The translations under genes and the position numbers were made by a program. The notes under the pieces were generated by a model. That model made no database searches and was not told the DNA's origin. It saw only the letters and a list, made by a program, of their open reading frames with translations. Positions 20,232 to 31,200 of a DNA stretch of 64,000 bases are shown in pieces; the stretch's first letter is position 1, and every line of letters begins with the position of its first letter. The DNA is from Cupriavidus sp. WKF15 (GTDB lineage: Bacteria > Pseudomonadota > Gammaproteobacteria > Burkholderiales > Burkholderiaceae). The DNA lies in contig NZ_CP119572.1 in the NCBI RefSeq assembly GCF_029278605.1, forward strand, positions 620,001-684,000. The letters are read 5' to 3'.

Positions 20232-20481
20232 TCGCCTCGACGCTGGCATACCGATTTCCCGGCGTGCGCGACGGACCGCCCCGGATAGACCCCTTAGCCA
20301 GAGTCAGGGCTGGCTATTCCCTTCGAAACCGCCTCCCAACGGGACTATCGCTTGCAGAAGCTCTGCGCAGGCGTGCGGCCCAGTGCGTGACGCTCTGGCG
20401 CAACGTACATCCATCACGCGCTGAGTTCCCGGCTCCGCAGTGCGTGTCCTCCAGGTAATCCCTGCTCGGGAACGGGGGATC

Positions 20482-20531
20482 TGTCGCCTTTATGACAGAA
20501 CTAATTGGTGTCCTTCCCTAAGATTGCCCCA
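20482..20531 (+). promoter_or_regulatory. Class II Crp/Fnr-type promoter of the Rieske oxygenase gene
   Basis: Operator TGTCG-CCTTTA-TGACA at 20482-20497. A -10 candidate, TAAGAT, lies at 20519-20524, placing the transcription start near 20531 and the operator centre at -41.5, the exact class II distance. No good -35 box is present, as expected for an activated promoter. A near copy lies at 36067-36116. Confidence 0.65.
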
Positions 20532-20703
20532 TCGCTTTTCCACGGCCAGAGAAAGCAGGTTCCGGCACCGGAACCCATTCTCGCGCGGGAGGGAACCCTC
20601 ATTCTCCATTGCTTCCGGCACCTCGCTGGCAGAGAGCCGCGTACGCCACGCGGCGCTAAAGGAAAGGCGGTCCGGCTAATCTGAGTTAAATCGAGGAAAG
20701 ACT

Positions 20704-22005
20704 ATGCTTTCGAAGGAAGATAACATCCGCTTCACCGAAGTCGAACCCGGGGCTGCTCTCCATTCAATGGCCAAACGGTACTGGTTGCCGTACCTACGTG
20801 CCGAGGCGTTGGAGGCCAATGGCAAGTCCAGAAAGGTTGAACTGCTGGGCGAGACCTACATCTCGTTCCGAGCGGCGGATGGCACGCTTGGATTCCTTGA
20901 CGAGCAGTGTCCTCATCGTGGCGCTTCCCTTGTGTTGGCACGCAGCGGCGACAACGCATTGACCTGCATCTTCCACGGCTGGAAGTTCGATGTCAGCGGC
21001 AAGTGTGTGGAGACGCCTTCCGAGGCCAATCCGAACTTCTGCAAGACCGTCAAGGTGAAGACCTATCCTGTGCGCGAAGCGGGCGGCGTATGCTGGGTGT
21101 ACCTCGGCGAAGGCGAGCCGCCTGTTTTCCCGGATTACGAGTACTTCAAGGCCCCACCCGAGTACCGCCGCGCGCGGGTTGGTTATTGCCATTCCAACTG
21201 GACGCAGAACCTCGAGACCTTGCTGGACTCCTCTCACATAGGTCTCCTGCACGCCAGCGGCGCAGCCACCCAGGCCCCAAACATCAAGCAGGCTGCTGGT
21301 ATCAACACGCCAAAGCTTTCAGTTGTGGAAACGCCGTATGGCCTTCAAGGCTATGCCCTGCGTGATAGGGGCGACGGCACGGTCTCGCTTCGGGTGACGG
21401 AATTCGTGGCACCATTCACAGTGCTCAATGGCGCCACCCGGGAAGAGGAAGGACGCCTCCTGTACATGGTCCCGATCAATAACCGGCGCGCTGCATTTTG
21501 GCGCATGGAATGGGATCTGAACCACACGCAGGACTATTGGGTGGAGCAGGCAAAGGCCGAAGGCATGGAGGAGTTGTTCTTCGAGGACCCTGACGATTTC
21601 CTTGCCAATGTCTTTGACCGGACCAAAGAGAACTATGACCAGGATCGCGAAGCCATGGCCCAAGGGCACTGGTCCGGATTCAAGCATCTGCGCGCAGAGG
21701 ATGCGGCCGTGTCGGACAGCGTCCCGATGGTCGACCGAACCAAGGAAAATCTTGGCGCCAGCGATCTCGTGATCGCCCGGATGCGTCAACAGTTCTTCCG
21801 GGGGCTGGAAGCGTTCGAGAATGGCGGCCCGGCGCTGGGTCTTGGGCCGCGAGGCGATGGTAGCGGGATTCCGTACGCCGATATGCGAGGCACTGCGGAG
21901 CTCATCTCTTCGGATACGGATCCCAAGGATTTTCACAATCGGGTTCTCCGGGAAGAGCGCGCGGCTGCCCGCGAGGCGTTCCTTGCGGCAATGGAAACCA
22001 AATAA
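20704..22005 (+). CDS. Rieske non-heme iron oxygenase, large subunit (phthalate-dioxygenase-like)
   Basis: Oxygenase component (433 aa) that hydroxylates an aromatic or similar ring with electrons from a reductase. The Rieske 2Fe-2S ligands are CPHRGA (about residue 78) and CIFHGWKF (about residue 97). The mononuclear iron region includes NLETLLDSSHIGLLHAS (about residues 169-185), with the bridging Asp and two His. The phthalate-4,5-dioxygenase-type alpha-only layout fits a PDR-type reductase, and one is encoded at 33929-34897 under the same type of operator. The leader of about 170 bases from the predicted start of transcription shows no riboswitch I recognise. The substrate cannot be told. 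Confidence 0.9.
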   Translation: MLSKEDNIRFTEVEPGAALHSMAKRYWLPYLRAEALEANGKSRKVELLGETYISFRAADGTLGFLDEQCPHRGASLVLARSGDNALTCIFHGWKFDVSGKCVETPSEANPNFCKTVKVKTYPVREAGGVCWVYLGEGEPPVFPDYEYFKAPPEYRRARVGYCHSNWTQNLETLLDSSHIGLLHASGAATQAPNIKQAAGINTPKLSVVETPYGLQGYALRDRGDGTVSLRVTEFVAPFTVLNGATREEEGRLLYMVPINNRRAAFWRMEWDLNHTQDYWVEQAKAEGMEELFFEDPDDFLANVFDRTKENYDQDREAMAQGHWSGFKHLRAEDAAVSDSVPMVDRTKENLGASDLVIARMRQQFFRGLEAFENGGPALGLGPRGDGSGIPYADMRGTAELISSDTDPKDFHNRVLREERAAAREAFLAAMETK

Positions 22006-22116
22006 TCCGGGAATCCGTGCGATCCCGCGGCGGACAAGGCATTCAGACGACTGGCTCGCACGCCCGGGCTTTTGCGGCCCGGGCCCGGCGGCCCACTCCT
22101 TCAGGCGACCAAGCAC

Positions 22117-22581
22117 ATGACATTCGCACACGCAAAAGCCCACGAAGTAACGTTGGCATGGAACGACAAACTGAAGCTGGGCCTGGCAGCCATGGACGAC
22201 ACACATGAGGAGTTCGTCGAGATCGTCAATGAGATGCTCACCTGCGCCGACGAGGACGTAGCACGCTGCCTGGACCTGTTCGAAAGGCATGCAGAGGCGC
22301 ATTTTTTGCAAGAGGAGATGTGGATGCAGACGAGCGGATTCCCAAGCATGGACTGCCATGTCAAGGAGCACGAAGCCGTCGTGGCTTCGGTGCGAGAGGT
22401 TCAGGCGCTACTGCGGAGTGGCGGGGCGCTTGAGGTGGCACGCCGGCTCGCCGCCGAACTGGCTCGGTGGTTTCCCGCACATGCGGACTATCTCGACGCC
22501 GCGCTTGCGCAATGGATCGTCAAGCGTAGCCACGGTGGCCCCCCCATTGTCGTGCGTCGCAACATGCAGTTCGATGGCTAA
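22117..22581 (+). CDS. Bacteriohemerythrin-like oxygen-binding protein
   Basis: A 154-residue single-domain hemerythrin. The di-iron ligands appear as MDDTHEEF, HAEAHFLQEE, HVKEH and HADYLD in the correct order. Such proteins bind O2 reversibly. The gene lies between the Rieske oxygenase and a solute receptor, so supplying or buffering oxygen for the oxygenase is an attractive but unproven role. The ATG at 22117 is chosen because it begins the conserved region closely (AWNDKLKLGLAAMD); a longer frame starts at 22072. Confidence 0.85.
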   Translation: MTFAHAKAHEVTLAWNDKLKLGLAAMDDTHEEFVEIVNEMLTCADEDVARCLDLFERHAEAHFLQEEMWMQTSGFPSMDCHVKEHEAVVASVREVQALLRSGGALEVARRLAAELARWFPAHADYLDAALAQWIVKRSHGGPPIVVRRNMQFDG

Positions 22582-22636
22582 CATGAAGGCGCAGCTACTC
22601 ATTGGCTGTACGAAACTAATCTAAAGAGGTCTCAAC

Positions 22637-23626
22637 GTGCCCCCGTATAGAAGACGATTCCTAAGTTTTCTTTCCACCGTGCTGGTGTCCGCTGTCATCG
22701 GCGCCGGAACCGCCTCAGCTGGCGAATTCCCGGAAAAGCCAATTACCCTCGTTGTGCAGGCAGCGGCAGGCGGAGCAGCAGATCTGCCGGCGCGCATTGT
22801 CGGCCAGAAGCTCGGCGTTCTCCTTGGTGTTCCGGTCGTGGTCGAAAATATGCCGGCAGCGGGTGGCATTGTGGCCACGAGGCGAGTCATTCACGCGAAC
22901 CCGGACGGCTATACGCTTCTCGTCTATGGAACGAAGGCTGCCATCGCTGAATCCCTGTTCAAGACACGTCCCTATAACCTGACGAAGGATCTGACTCCCG
23001 TAGCGCTTATCGGCTTCACCGATCTGGCCCTCGTTGTGGATCGAAAATCGCCGCTGAAGACGGTTGCGGATCTGGTCGCGGCCGTCAAGGCCAAGCCAGG
23101 TCAGGTGACCGTGGGCGTTGGCGACACGGTTGGCGGCATTCAGCATCTGGGCGCTGAATTGCTGAAAGCTTCGATACAGGGAAACTTCCTGATCGTTCCT
23201 TACGGTTCAATCTCAAAGCTAACAGTGGCGGTCCGATCCGGAGAGGTTGACGCAGCATTCGAGCTGCTCCCCGGTATGCTGCCGCAGGTCAAAGGTGGCG
23301 AGGTGCGTGCCCTGGCCACTGCGGGAAGCCAGAGAAACAGTGACCTGCCGAATGTCCCCACCCTGGCGGAGTCGGGCGTCCCGAACGCGGAAATGACGAC
23401 CCTGAGCATGATCGCCACACCAGCCGGAACGCCTCCTGCCGTGATCGCCAAGCTGAACAATGCAGTGAACCAGGCGCTGAGCCAGCGTGACGTCCAGGAG
23501 GCGCTGCGCGGTCGCGGTGCCACACCAGCAGCGGGCACGAAGCCGGCAGATGCCCAACGCCTGATGGAAGGCCAGGTGACCAGGTGGCGCGATGCCGTTC
23601 GGCTGGCGAAAGTGCCTCTTCAATAA
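22637..23626 (+). CDS. Bug-type periplasmic solute receptor (tripartite tricarboxylate transporter family)
   Basis: A 329-residue TctC/Bug binding protein starting at GTG. The signal peptide (FLSFLSTVLVSAVIGAGTASA) is followed by FPEKPITLVVQAAAGGAADLPARIVGQ, the usual mature start, and by VVVENMPAAGGIVATRRV. These proteins capture carboxylic acids. No membrane subunits (TctA/TctB) are nearby, as is common for the large Bug families of Burkholderiales. It probably serves uptake or sensing of the island's catabolic substrate. Confidence 0.9.
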   Translation: MPPYRRRFLSFLSTVLVSAVIGAGTASAGEFPEKPITLVVQAAAGGAADLPARIVGQKLGVLLGVPVVVENMPAAGGIVATRRVIHANPDGYTLLVYGTKAAIAESLFKTRPYNLTKDLTPVALIGFTDLALVVDRKSPLKTVADLVAAVKAKPGQVTVGVGDTVGGIQHLGAELLKASIQGNFLIVPYGSISKLTVAVRSGEVDAAFELLPGMLPQVKGGEVRALATAGSQRNSDLPNVPTLAESGVPNAEMTTLSMIATPAGTPPAVIAKLNNAVNQALSQRDVQEALRGRGATPAAGTKPADAQRLMEGQVTRWRDAVRLAKVPLQ

Positions 23627-23704
23627 TTCGGTCGGTGGCGATCCGGGGGGCATTGCGCCCTGAACATGGATAGACCGCTTCGATAAATCTCTGGAATTTC
23701 AATC

Positions 23705-25051
23705 GTGGAAAAACATACGCAATCTAATGATCGCGCTGGCGCGATGCGCCTTAACGAAACGCATGGCCCGGACCTCAGGTCTTTTGTGAGCTCGGCGAAC
23801 GATCCAGCCACGGAGTTCCCGATTCAGAACCTGCCGCTTGCTATATTCCGCCGCAGGGGTGCCAATGAGCCATTTCGCGTTGGCACGGGTATCGGCGATC
23901 AGGTTCTCGACATTGCGGCGGTTCAGGAACTGTTCGATGGCAGTGCGCGCGAAGCGGCCAGAGCGTGCGGCGAGCCTTCCATGAATGCATTGATGGACCT
24001 GGGTCCGTCGCACTGGTCCGCCTTGCGCCTGGGCCTTTCGCGCATCCTGCGGGATGACAGCCAGTACGTGACCGCCATCAATGCATGCCTGACTCCAATC
24101 CGCGACGCCGAGTTCGGCTTGCCCGCGAAGATCGGCAACTTCTCGGACTACGCGGCGTCGCTGCATCACGTCTCCAAGGTCACGAAGATTGCGCGTCCCG
24201 AGAACCCCGAGCTTGACCCGAATCTGGTTTGGAGCCCCATTGCCTACCACCACCGTCCTTCCACCATTAGGCCGCACGGGCACGGCTTTCTGCGTCCGAA
24301 GGGCCAGCTCGGGCATTTCAAGGATGGCAAGCCGGTGTTTGGCCCGTCGGAAAAGATGGATTACGAGGCCGAACTGGGCATCTATATCGCCAAGACCACC
24401 GATTTCGGCAAGGCCTTGAGCCTTGATGAGGCTGAGGAGGCCATCTTCGGCCTGACCGTCCTGAACGACTGGACGGCGCGGGATATCATGTTTTGGGAAC
24501 GCCTGCCGCTCGGTCCGTTCCTGTCGAAGAGCTTCGACACGACGGTTTCACCGTGGGTCGTGACCATGGAAGCCCTCGAACCATTCCGCCGCGCGTCGGT
24601 GCGTTCGGCTCCCTATCCCGATCCCTTGCCGAACCTGGACTCGGCGCAGAACCGGGAGCGCGGTGCGCTCGATGTGCATGTCGAGGTACTGCTCCAGACA
24701 GAAAAGGGCGAAGCAAGCGGTTTCAGCCCCGTATCGCTTTCCCTCAGCAACACGCGCGACATGTACTGGACTGTCTCCCAGCTCGTCGCTCATCAGACGT
24801 CGGCGGGCTGCAACCTTGAGCAGGGCGACCTGATCGGCACGGGAACCATCTCTGGCCCTGCACGCGAAGAATCCGGCTGCATGTTCGAGCTCACGCTGGG
24901 CGGCCAGGCAGAGGTCGACATGCCGACGGGCGAACGCCGCGGCTTCGTGGAAGACGGCGATACCCTGATTGTCCGCGCGTACTGCAAGGCCGATGGCTTC
25001 CGCAAGATCGGTTTCGGCGATGCCGGCTCCACCGTGCTGCCCAACACCTGA
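23705..25051 (+). CDS. Fumarylacetoacetase-family hydrolase
   Basis: A 448-residue FAH-family enzyme cleaving a carbon-carbon bond in a beta-diketo acid. It has an N-terminal FAH_N domain (about residues 40-130) and a catalytic domain with FSDYAASLHHVSKV (metal Asp and catalytic His), DYEAELGIYIAK (Glu pair), NDWTARDIMFWE and GPFLSKSFDTTVSPWVV. Length and motifs match true fumarylacetoacetases rather than short decarboxylases. No homogentisate dioxygenase gene is visible in the window, so the substrate may be a related ring-cleavage product. The GTG start at 23705 is a choice; an ATG at 23744 is possible. Confidence 0.85.
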   Translation: MEKHTQSNDRAGAMRLNETHGPDLRSFVSSANDPATEFPIQNLPLAIFRRRGANEPFRVGTGIGDQVLDIAAVQELFDGSAREAARACGEPSMNALMDLGPSHWSALRLGLSRILRDDSQYVTAINACLTPIRDAEFGLPAKIGNFSDYAASLHHVSKVTKIARPENPELDPNLVWSPIAYHHRPSTIRPHGHGFLRPKGQLGHFKDGKPVFGPSEKMDYEAELGIYIAKTTDFGKALSLDEAEEAIFGLTVLNDWTARDIMFWERLPLGPFLSKSFDTTVSPWVVTMEALEPFRRASVRSAPYPDPLPNLDSAQNRERGALDVHVEVLLQTEKGEASGFSPVSLSLSNTRDMYWTVSQLVAHQTSAGCNLEQGDLIGTGTISGPAREESGCMFELTLGGQAEVDMPTGERRGFVEDGDTLIVRAYCKADGFRKIGFGDAGSTVLPNT

Positions 25052-25149
25052 GCCACACCGGCAGTCCGCACCCCGGTGCGCAGACTGTCCCCTCATGGCT
25101 GGTATCCGGCCGGCCTTGATTTTCACCTCCACAGGATTTCAGCGTTGCC

Positions 25150-26091
25150 ATGAGACCAAAGCTGCTTCAGCACGGCCGGTTGCCGCCTGCACTCGAATCC
25201 AGGCTGGCTCAGGCCTACGACGTCCACCCGTTGTGGGCCGAGACCGATCCACAGGACTTTCTCGCCGAGCGTGGGGGCGAGTTCACGGCGCTGACAACCA
25301 GCGCGATCAGCGGCGTCAGCGAAGCCTTGATGGTCGCGCTGCCGTCACTGGGGGTGATCTCGAGCCTGGGTGTGGGCTTGGACAAGATCGACCTCGAGGC
25401 CGCACGCAAGCGTGGTATCGCCGTTGGGTACACCCCCGACGGGCTCAACGACTGCGTCGCGGACACGGCGTTCGCACTACTGATGGACGTGGCGCGCCGT
25501 ATCAGCGCGGGTGACCGCTTCGTCCGGAAAGGAGAATGGCCGAACCGTCCGTTCCCGCTCTCCACGCGGGTCAGTGGCAAGCGGATCGGCCTGGTCGGCA
25601 TGGGCCGTATCGGACGCGTGATTGCCCGGCGCGGCACCGGCTTCGACATGTCGGTGCGCTATCACAGCCGCCGACCGGTGACCGATGTTCCCTACCAGTA
25701 CTTGGCATCCCTCGTGGAGCTTGCGGAGTGGGCCGACTTCCTGGTGATTGCCACCGCAGGCGGGCCGGAGACGGAGCATCTCGTCAACGCCGGTGTGCTC
25801 GATGCGCTTGGCCAGAAGGGCTATCTCATCAACATCGCGCGTGGCACCGTGGTCGACGACGCGGCCCTCATCGACGCGCTGCAGAGCGGTCGCATCGCCG
25901 GCGCCGGCCTGGATGTGTTCGCGAACGAGCCACACGTGCCGGAGGCCTTGTTCGGGCTCGACAATGTAGTACTGCTGCCGCATGTCGCCAGCGCTACCGA
26001 GGAGACGCGCCAGGCGATGGGCGAGTTGTTTCTCGAGAACCTAGCCAGCTTTTTCTCCTCGGGACGACCGAAAGCATCGGCATTGGATTAG
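25150..26091 (+). CDS. NAD(P)-dependent D-2-hydroxyacid dehydrogenase
   Basis: A 313-residue dehydrogenase of the D-isomer 2-hydroxyacid family (hydroxypyruvate/glyoxylate reductase-like). The Rossmann motif is GLVGMGRIGRVIARRG (about residues 146-161). Catalytic residues are Arg in NIARGTVVDD, Glu in FANEPHVPE and His in LLPHVASAT. It follows the FAH gene in the same direction by about 100 bases. It could oxidise or reduce a small 2-hydroxy/2-oxo acid released by the pathway. Confidence 0.88.
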   Translation: MRPKLLQHGRLPPALESRLAQAYDVHPLWAETDPQDFLAERGGEFTALTTSAISGVSEALMVALPSLGVISSLGVGLDKIDLEAARKRGIAVGYTPDGLNDCVADTAFALLMDVARRISAGDRFVRKGEWPNRPFPLSTRVSGKRIGLVGMGRIGRVIARRGTGFDMSVRYHSRRPVTDVPYQYLASLVELAEWADFLVIATAGGPETEHLVNAGVLDALGQKGYLINIARGTVVDDAALIDALQSGRIAGAGLDVFANEPHVPEALFGLDNVVLLPHVASATEETRQAMGELFLENLASFFSSGRPKASALD

Positions 26092-26171
26092 CCGGGTCGA
26101 GGGGGCAGCCACAACCGGACGTGACCCGGCACACGCTTCATCTGATAGAGAACCGGTAAAAACGCGCGAAC

Positions 26172-26215
26172 TGTCAGATAGATGACTTCGGGGTGGCATT
26201 GTTGGCTTTTAACAT
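26172..26215 (+). promoter_or_regulatory. Crp/Fnr-type operator and promoter of the dehydratase gene
   Basis: TGTCA-GATAGA-TGACT at 26172-26187 matches the cluster palindrome in 9 of 10 positions. TAACAT at 26210-26215 is a -10 candidate, placing the operator centre near -42.5. This would start a new transcription unit before the IlvD/Edd gene. Confidence 0.5.
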
Positions 26216-26266
26216 GGTGTCTCCGTTTCCCCGTTCCATAAATTGAATGACATTCAAGGCAGTAGC

Positions 26267-28015
26267 ATGATGCAGCCCGATGAATTGAGTGATGAAAAGC
26301 ACGGTGGCGAGGACTTTGATTCCTCGCAGCGTTCAAGGCTTGTGAAGCACGGCCTGGAACGTGCTCCACATCGATGGCAACTGCGCGCGACCGGACTGGA
26401 CGATGCCGCCATCGACCAACCCTTTGTAGCAGTGGCGCACACATTCGGGGAGGTAAGTCCCTGCTCGCAGTCACTGCTGCCACAGATCCAGGCCGCGAAA
26501 CTGGGCGTTGAAGTCGGTGGCGGTACCGCCCGGGAGTTCTCCACGATTTCCGTCTCGGATGTCCTGGCGCAGCAGCACGATGGCATGCGTTACAGCCTGA
26601 TGTCACGTGAAGTCATCGCCGATTCCGTGGAGGTGGTAGTTCGTGCGCAAGGCTACGACGCCCTGGTTGGTATCGGTGCTTGCGACAAGACCCTTCCTGG
26701 CCTTCTCATGGCCATGGTTCGCCTGAACGTGCCCAGCCTGCTCCTCCACGGTGGGCAGATGCTGGTGGGCTGGCACAAGGGTGAGCAGGTCAACCCGCTA
26801 CGCATGTTCGAAGGTGTGGGCAAGGTTCACGCTGGTGAAATGACCGCGCAAGAACTGGAGCAGATGGGCACCGATATCGTGACGACGAGTGGCGCGTGCC
26901 CAGGGCAATTCTCTTCCGGTACTGCCGGAAGCATAGCGGAAGTGCTTGGCTTCACTCCGCTCGGATCTACAAGCATTCCCGCTGCGTTCTCTGTTCGTCA
27001 GGCCGTGGCTCGCAGGGCCTCCGAGCAACTGATGCGGAACGTCAAGAGTGGTGGAGGACCATTGCCCCGCGATCTGGTGACACGAAAGGGTCTGGAAAAT
27101 GCGGTGGCGGTCGTTGCCGCGACAGGTGGATCGACCAATGCGAGCTTGCACCTGCCGGCGATCGCGCATGAAGCGGGCATTGCCTTTGGTCTGCGCGATA
27201 TGCAAGAGATCCTGCGCCGCACGCCGACATTGGCCAGCCTGATGCCCGGCGGGCCGCATGTACCCTACGATCTGCATCGGATTGGCGGCGTGCCCGTGGT
27301 GCTCAAGGCGCTGCTGAAGGGCGGCTACCTGCATGGCGATGTACCGACCCTGGATGGCCGCACGCTTGAGGAGGCACTTCAAGATGTAGCGGACCCGGAT
27401 GGCACCATCGTGCGGAGTCACCTGCAGCCGTTCCGTGAAAGTGGTGGACTGGTAGTGCTCACCGGGAATCTGGCGCCAGATGGCGCCATTATCAAGATCG
27501 CCGGCCTGACCAAGCTGTCGATTGAAGGGCCGGCCAGGGTCTTCGAAAGCGAGGATGATGCACTCGCCGCGGTCAAGCAATTGGCCTACGATGAAGGCGA
27601 CGTCCTGGTCGTCCGCAACGAGGGTCCACACGGCGGCCCAGGAATGCGGGAGATGCTGTCGGTGACCTCGGCCATCGTTGGTCAGGGCCGGGGACAGTCC
27701 GTGGCCCTGGTGACCGACGGTCGCTTCTCGGGTGGCACGCGCGGGCTGTGCGTGGGACACGTTTCCCCCGAGGCCTCTCAAGGTGGTCCGTTGGCACTGG
27801 TGAAGAGCGGGGATCGTATCCGCATTGATGCTGGTACGGGAGAGATCGAATTGCTCGTTGAAGAGGCGGAATTGCGGCGTCGCCGCGCCGAATGGAAGCC
27901 CGTCGAACGGCCGGTGCGCCTGGCAGGCGTCACCGAGAAGTATGTCCGGCTTGTCGGCCCTTCCAGCCGCGGCGCAGTGACTCACTCCGGCGCCATGGAG
28001 TGGCCGCTGGGCTGA
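26267..28015 (+). CDS. IlvD/Edd-family dehydratase
   Basis: A dehydratase of about 582 aa for a dihydroxy or sugar acid. Iron-sulfur ligand regions are [21 protein letters not shown] and [17 protein letters not shown]. The C-terminal half has the family signature [22 protein letters not shown]. It resembles both dihydroxy-acid dehydratase and aldonate dehydratases. Sitting in a catabolic island under the cluster operator, a role in sugar-acid or hydroxyacid breakdown is more likely than branched-chain amino acid synthesis. The ATG at 26267 is preferred to a TTG at 26243, but neither has a strong ribosome site. Confidence 0.82.
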   Translation: MMQPDELSDEKHGGEDFDSSQRSRLVKHGLERAPHRWQLRATGLDDAAIDQPFVAVAHTFGEVSPCSQSLLPQIQAAKLGVEVGGGTAREFSTISVSDVLAQQHDGMRYSLMSREVIADSVEVVVRAQGYDALVGIGACDKTLPGLLMAMVRLNVPSLLLHGGQMLVGWHKGEQVNPLRMFEGVGKVHAGEMTAQELEQMGTDIVTTSGACPGQFSSGTAGSIAEVLGFTPLGSTSIPAAFSVRQAVARRASEQLMRNVKSGGGPLPRDLVTRKGLENAVAVVAATGGSTNASLHLPAIAHEAGIAFGLRDMQEILRRTPTLASLMPGGPHVPYDLHRIGGVPVVLKALLKGGYLHGDVPTLDGRTLEEALQDVADPDGTIVRSHLQPFRESGGLVVLTGNLAPDGAIIKIAGLTKLSIEGPARVFESEDDALAAVKQLAYDEGDVLVVRNEGPHGGPGMREMLSVTSAIVGQGRGQSVALVTDGRFSGGTRGLCVGHVSPEASQGGPLALVKSGDRIRIDAGTGEIELLVEEAELRRRRAEWKPVERPVRLAGVTEKYVRLVGPSSRGAVTHSGAMEWPLG

Positions 28016-28041
28016 GTCGGATCCGCCTGGCTGATGCCACG

Positions 28042-28067
28042 GGAACATGCCCCTGAGGGGGTGTTCC
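28042..28067 (+). terminator. Stem-loop after the dehydratase gene
   Basis: GGAACA pairs with TGTTCC around an inner CCCC-TGA-GGGG stem, 26 bases after the stop codon. There is no T-run, so this may be a weak or Rho-assisted end. Confidence 0.45.
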
Positions 28068-28208
28068 TGTGGTATCTCCGCGATGGCAGGTGCCTCGCGA
28101 CCCCACAAACATAAATTACCCGGCGAGTTCGGCGTACTGTCCGCCGCATGCGTGCATGTGGCAGCGGACGCTCACGCCTGATCGATCCTAACGACGACAC
28201 GAATTGCA

Positions 28209-31200
28209 ATGAGCGTCCTGACATCTACACCTGTGCGCGATATCTCCCCGTCTGCAGAAGACACCCGGCAATCTGGGGAAACCAGCTCCTTCACCTTTTT
28301 CAATGGCGTGCAGGCACTCGTACGCCTGCCGCTCCTGCAGCAAAAGCGCGATGCCCTGGCGGGCCGGCGCACCGCGGGCTTTATTTCCGGCTATCGCGGG
28401 TCGCCGCTGGGCACCTATGATCAGGCGCTGTGGAATGCCAGCGTCGAGCTCAAGGCCCACGACATTGTCTTCCAGCCCGGGCTGAACGAGGAGCTCGCCG
28501 CGGACGCGGTGTGGGGCACGCAGCAACTGAGCTATGACGCCAAGCATAGCAAGTTCGACGGGGTGTTCGGCATCTGGTATGGCAAGGGGCCGGGCGTGGA
28601 CCGTAGCCTGGACGCCCTCAAGCATGCCAACCTGAGCGGGACGGCGGCGCTGGGCGGCGTCATGGCGGTGGCCGGTGACGATCACGTCTCCAAGAGCAGC
28701 ACGCTGGCCCACCAGAGCGACCAGACGTTCATCGCGGCAGGGATCCCCGTGATCGCGCCGGCGTACGTACAGGACATCCTCGATCTCGGGTTGCACGCAT
28801 TTGCGATGAGCCGGTTCGCGGGCATCTGGACTGGCATGAAGACCGTCCAGGAAGTGGTGGAGTCGGCCACCTCGGTCGACCTCGATCCGCTGCGCGTCCG
28901 GATCGCGCTACCGGAAGACTTTCGCATGCCGGACGGCGGCATCCACATCCGCTGGCCCGACGATCCGCTGGAGCAGGAAGCGCGGCTGATGCAAGCGAAG
29001 TGGCCCGCCGCGCTTGCCTACGTGCGGGCCAACCGCCTCAATCACAATGTCATCGAAGGCCGCGCGGACCGCGTGGGGATCATTGCTTCTGGCAAGGCCT
29101 TTGCCGACGTCCGACGGGCGTTGCTGGACCTTGGCCTCGATGATGCCACCTGCCGGCAAATCGGCCTGCGCCTCCACAAGGTCAATGTGCCATGGCCGCT
29201 CGAGCCGCAAGGCCTGCGTGAATTCGCCCTGGGCCTGCGTGAAGTGCTTGTGGTCGAGGAAAAGCGTCCCATCATCGAGTCACAGGTCAAGGACGAGCTC
29301 TATCACTGCCCGCCCAACCTTCGCCCCCGCGTTGCCGGCAAGTTTGACCTTGCCAGCGGAGATGGCGATGTGGGTGGCGAATGGCGCCATAGCCACGCGC
29401 ACCAGGATTGGCTGCTGCGCGCGCCCGCTGACCTGACCCCCGCCTTGATCGCCAAGGCCATTGCCCGCCGCCTGAAACAACTGGGTGTTCCGGCCGACAT
29501 TGCGGCGCGCATGGATGTCCGGCTGGCGATCATCGCCGCGAAGGAAAGCGCGCTGAATGTCCCGCAGGGCACAGGTGCGCAGCGTCAGCCCTGGTTCTGC
29601 CCTGGCTGCCCCCACAACACCAGCACCAATGTGCCCGAGGGCTCGCAGGCGATGGCCGGCATCGGCTGCCACGGCATGGCTGCGTGGATGGACCGCGCCA
29701 CCGCCTGGGCGCAGATGGGCGGAGAAGGCGCTCCGTGGATCGGCCAGGCACCGTTCAGTACGCGCCGCCACATGTTCGCCAACCTTGGCGATGGCACCTA
29801 TAACCATTCCGGCTTCCTCGCCATCCGGCAGGCGGTATCGGCCAAGGCGAACATTACCTACAAGATCCTCTTCAACAGTGCCGTCGCCATGACCGGTGGC
29901 CAGCCGATCGACGGTGGTCTCGACGTCGCCTCGATGACGCGCGAGCTTGAGGCGGAAGGGGTGCGCCGCATCGACGTCGTGACCGATGCGCCGGAAAACT
30001 ACGCAAATGCCACGCGGCTCGCGCCCGGGGTCAAGGTCCACCACCGTAGCGAGCTCGACGCCGTGCAGCGTGAGCTGCGCGAAGTGGAAGGCGTGACCGC
30101 GCTAATCTACGACCAGGTGTGCGCCACCAAGAAGCGACGCGAACGCAAGCGCGGAACCCGTGCCGACGCGACGCAGCATGTCTTCATCAATGACCTCGTT
30201 TGCGAAGGCTGTGGCGATTGCTCGAAGCAAAGCAACTGCGTGGCAGTACAGCCGCGCGAGACCGAGCTGGGCCGCAAGCGGCAGGTTAACCAGAGCACCT
30301 GCAACAAGGACCTGTCTTGCGTCAATGGATTCTGCCCAAGCTTCGTGACGATCGAAGGCGGCAGCCTCAAGCAGCCCACTAAGCCTGCCAGCGCCAAAGC
30401 CTCGCCGGTCTCGTTGCCTGAGCCGACGCTGCCGCTTGCCCGGAGTGCATGGGGCATCCTCATTGCCGGCGTGGGTGGCACCGGTGTGGTGACCATCGGG
30501 CAGGTGCTCGGCATGGCCGCGCACCTGGAAGGCAAGGGCGTCGTCACGCAGGATACGACCGGCATGGCCCAGATGGGGGGCGCGACATGGAGCCACGTAC
30601 AGATCGCAGACGAACCGGACGCGATCCATGGGGCATGCGTTGCCATGGCAAACGCGGACCTGCTCATCGGGTGCGATGCCATCGTTGCCGGACACAAGAC
30701 TTCGCTGACCACGCTGGCCCCGTCGCGCAGCTTTGTGGTACTCAACACGCATGCAACGCCGACTGCGGCCTTCGTGCGCAATCCCGACTGGCAGTCGCCC
30801 CATGCGGAATGCCAGCAGATGCTCGAGTCCGTCGTCGGAAAGGAAGCAGTGGCGGCCTTCGATGCGGAATCGATTGCCACGCGCATGCTGGGTTCGTCGG
30901 TGTACACGAACATGCTGCTGCTCGGCCACGCCTGGCAAAGCGGCCGCATTCCGCTCCCACGCGAGGCGATCCTGCGCGCTGTGGAAATGAACGGCGTCAA
31001 GGTGAAGGAAAACAAGGCCGCATTTGAACTGGGCCGGCGCTGCGCGCATGACCCGGCCTGGGCGCAATCGGGCGACACGGCGGCCCAGACGATCACGTTC
31101 ACCAGGAAGCCGTCGCTTGACGCCCTGGTCGACACGCGTGCCAAGTTCCTGACCGACTACCAGAATGCCGCGTACGCAGACCGCTATCGCGTCTTTGTGG

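Noticed and set aside
20500..20531. A sigma-54 promoter upstream of the Rieske gene
   Set aside because: No TGGCAC-N5-TTGC spacing is present. The TAAGAT box with an operator at -41.5 explains the region better.
26267..28015. Biosynthetic ilvD for branched-chain amino acids
   Set aside because: Its place in a mobile catabolic cluster with a cluster-type operator makes a catabolic dehydratase more likely. The family alone cannot decide, so no gene symbol was given.
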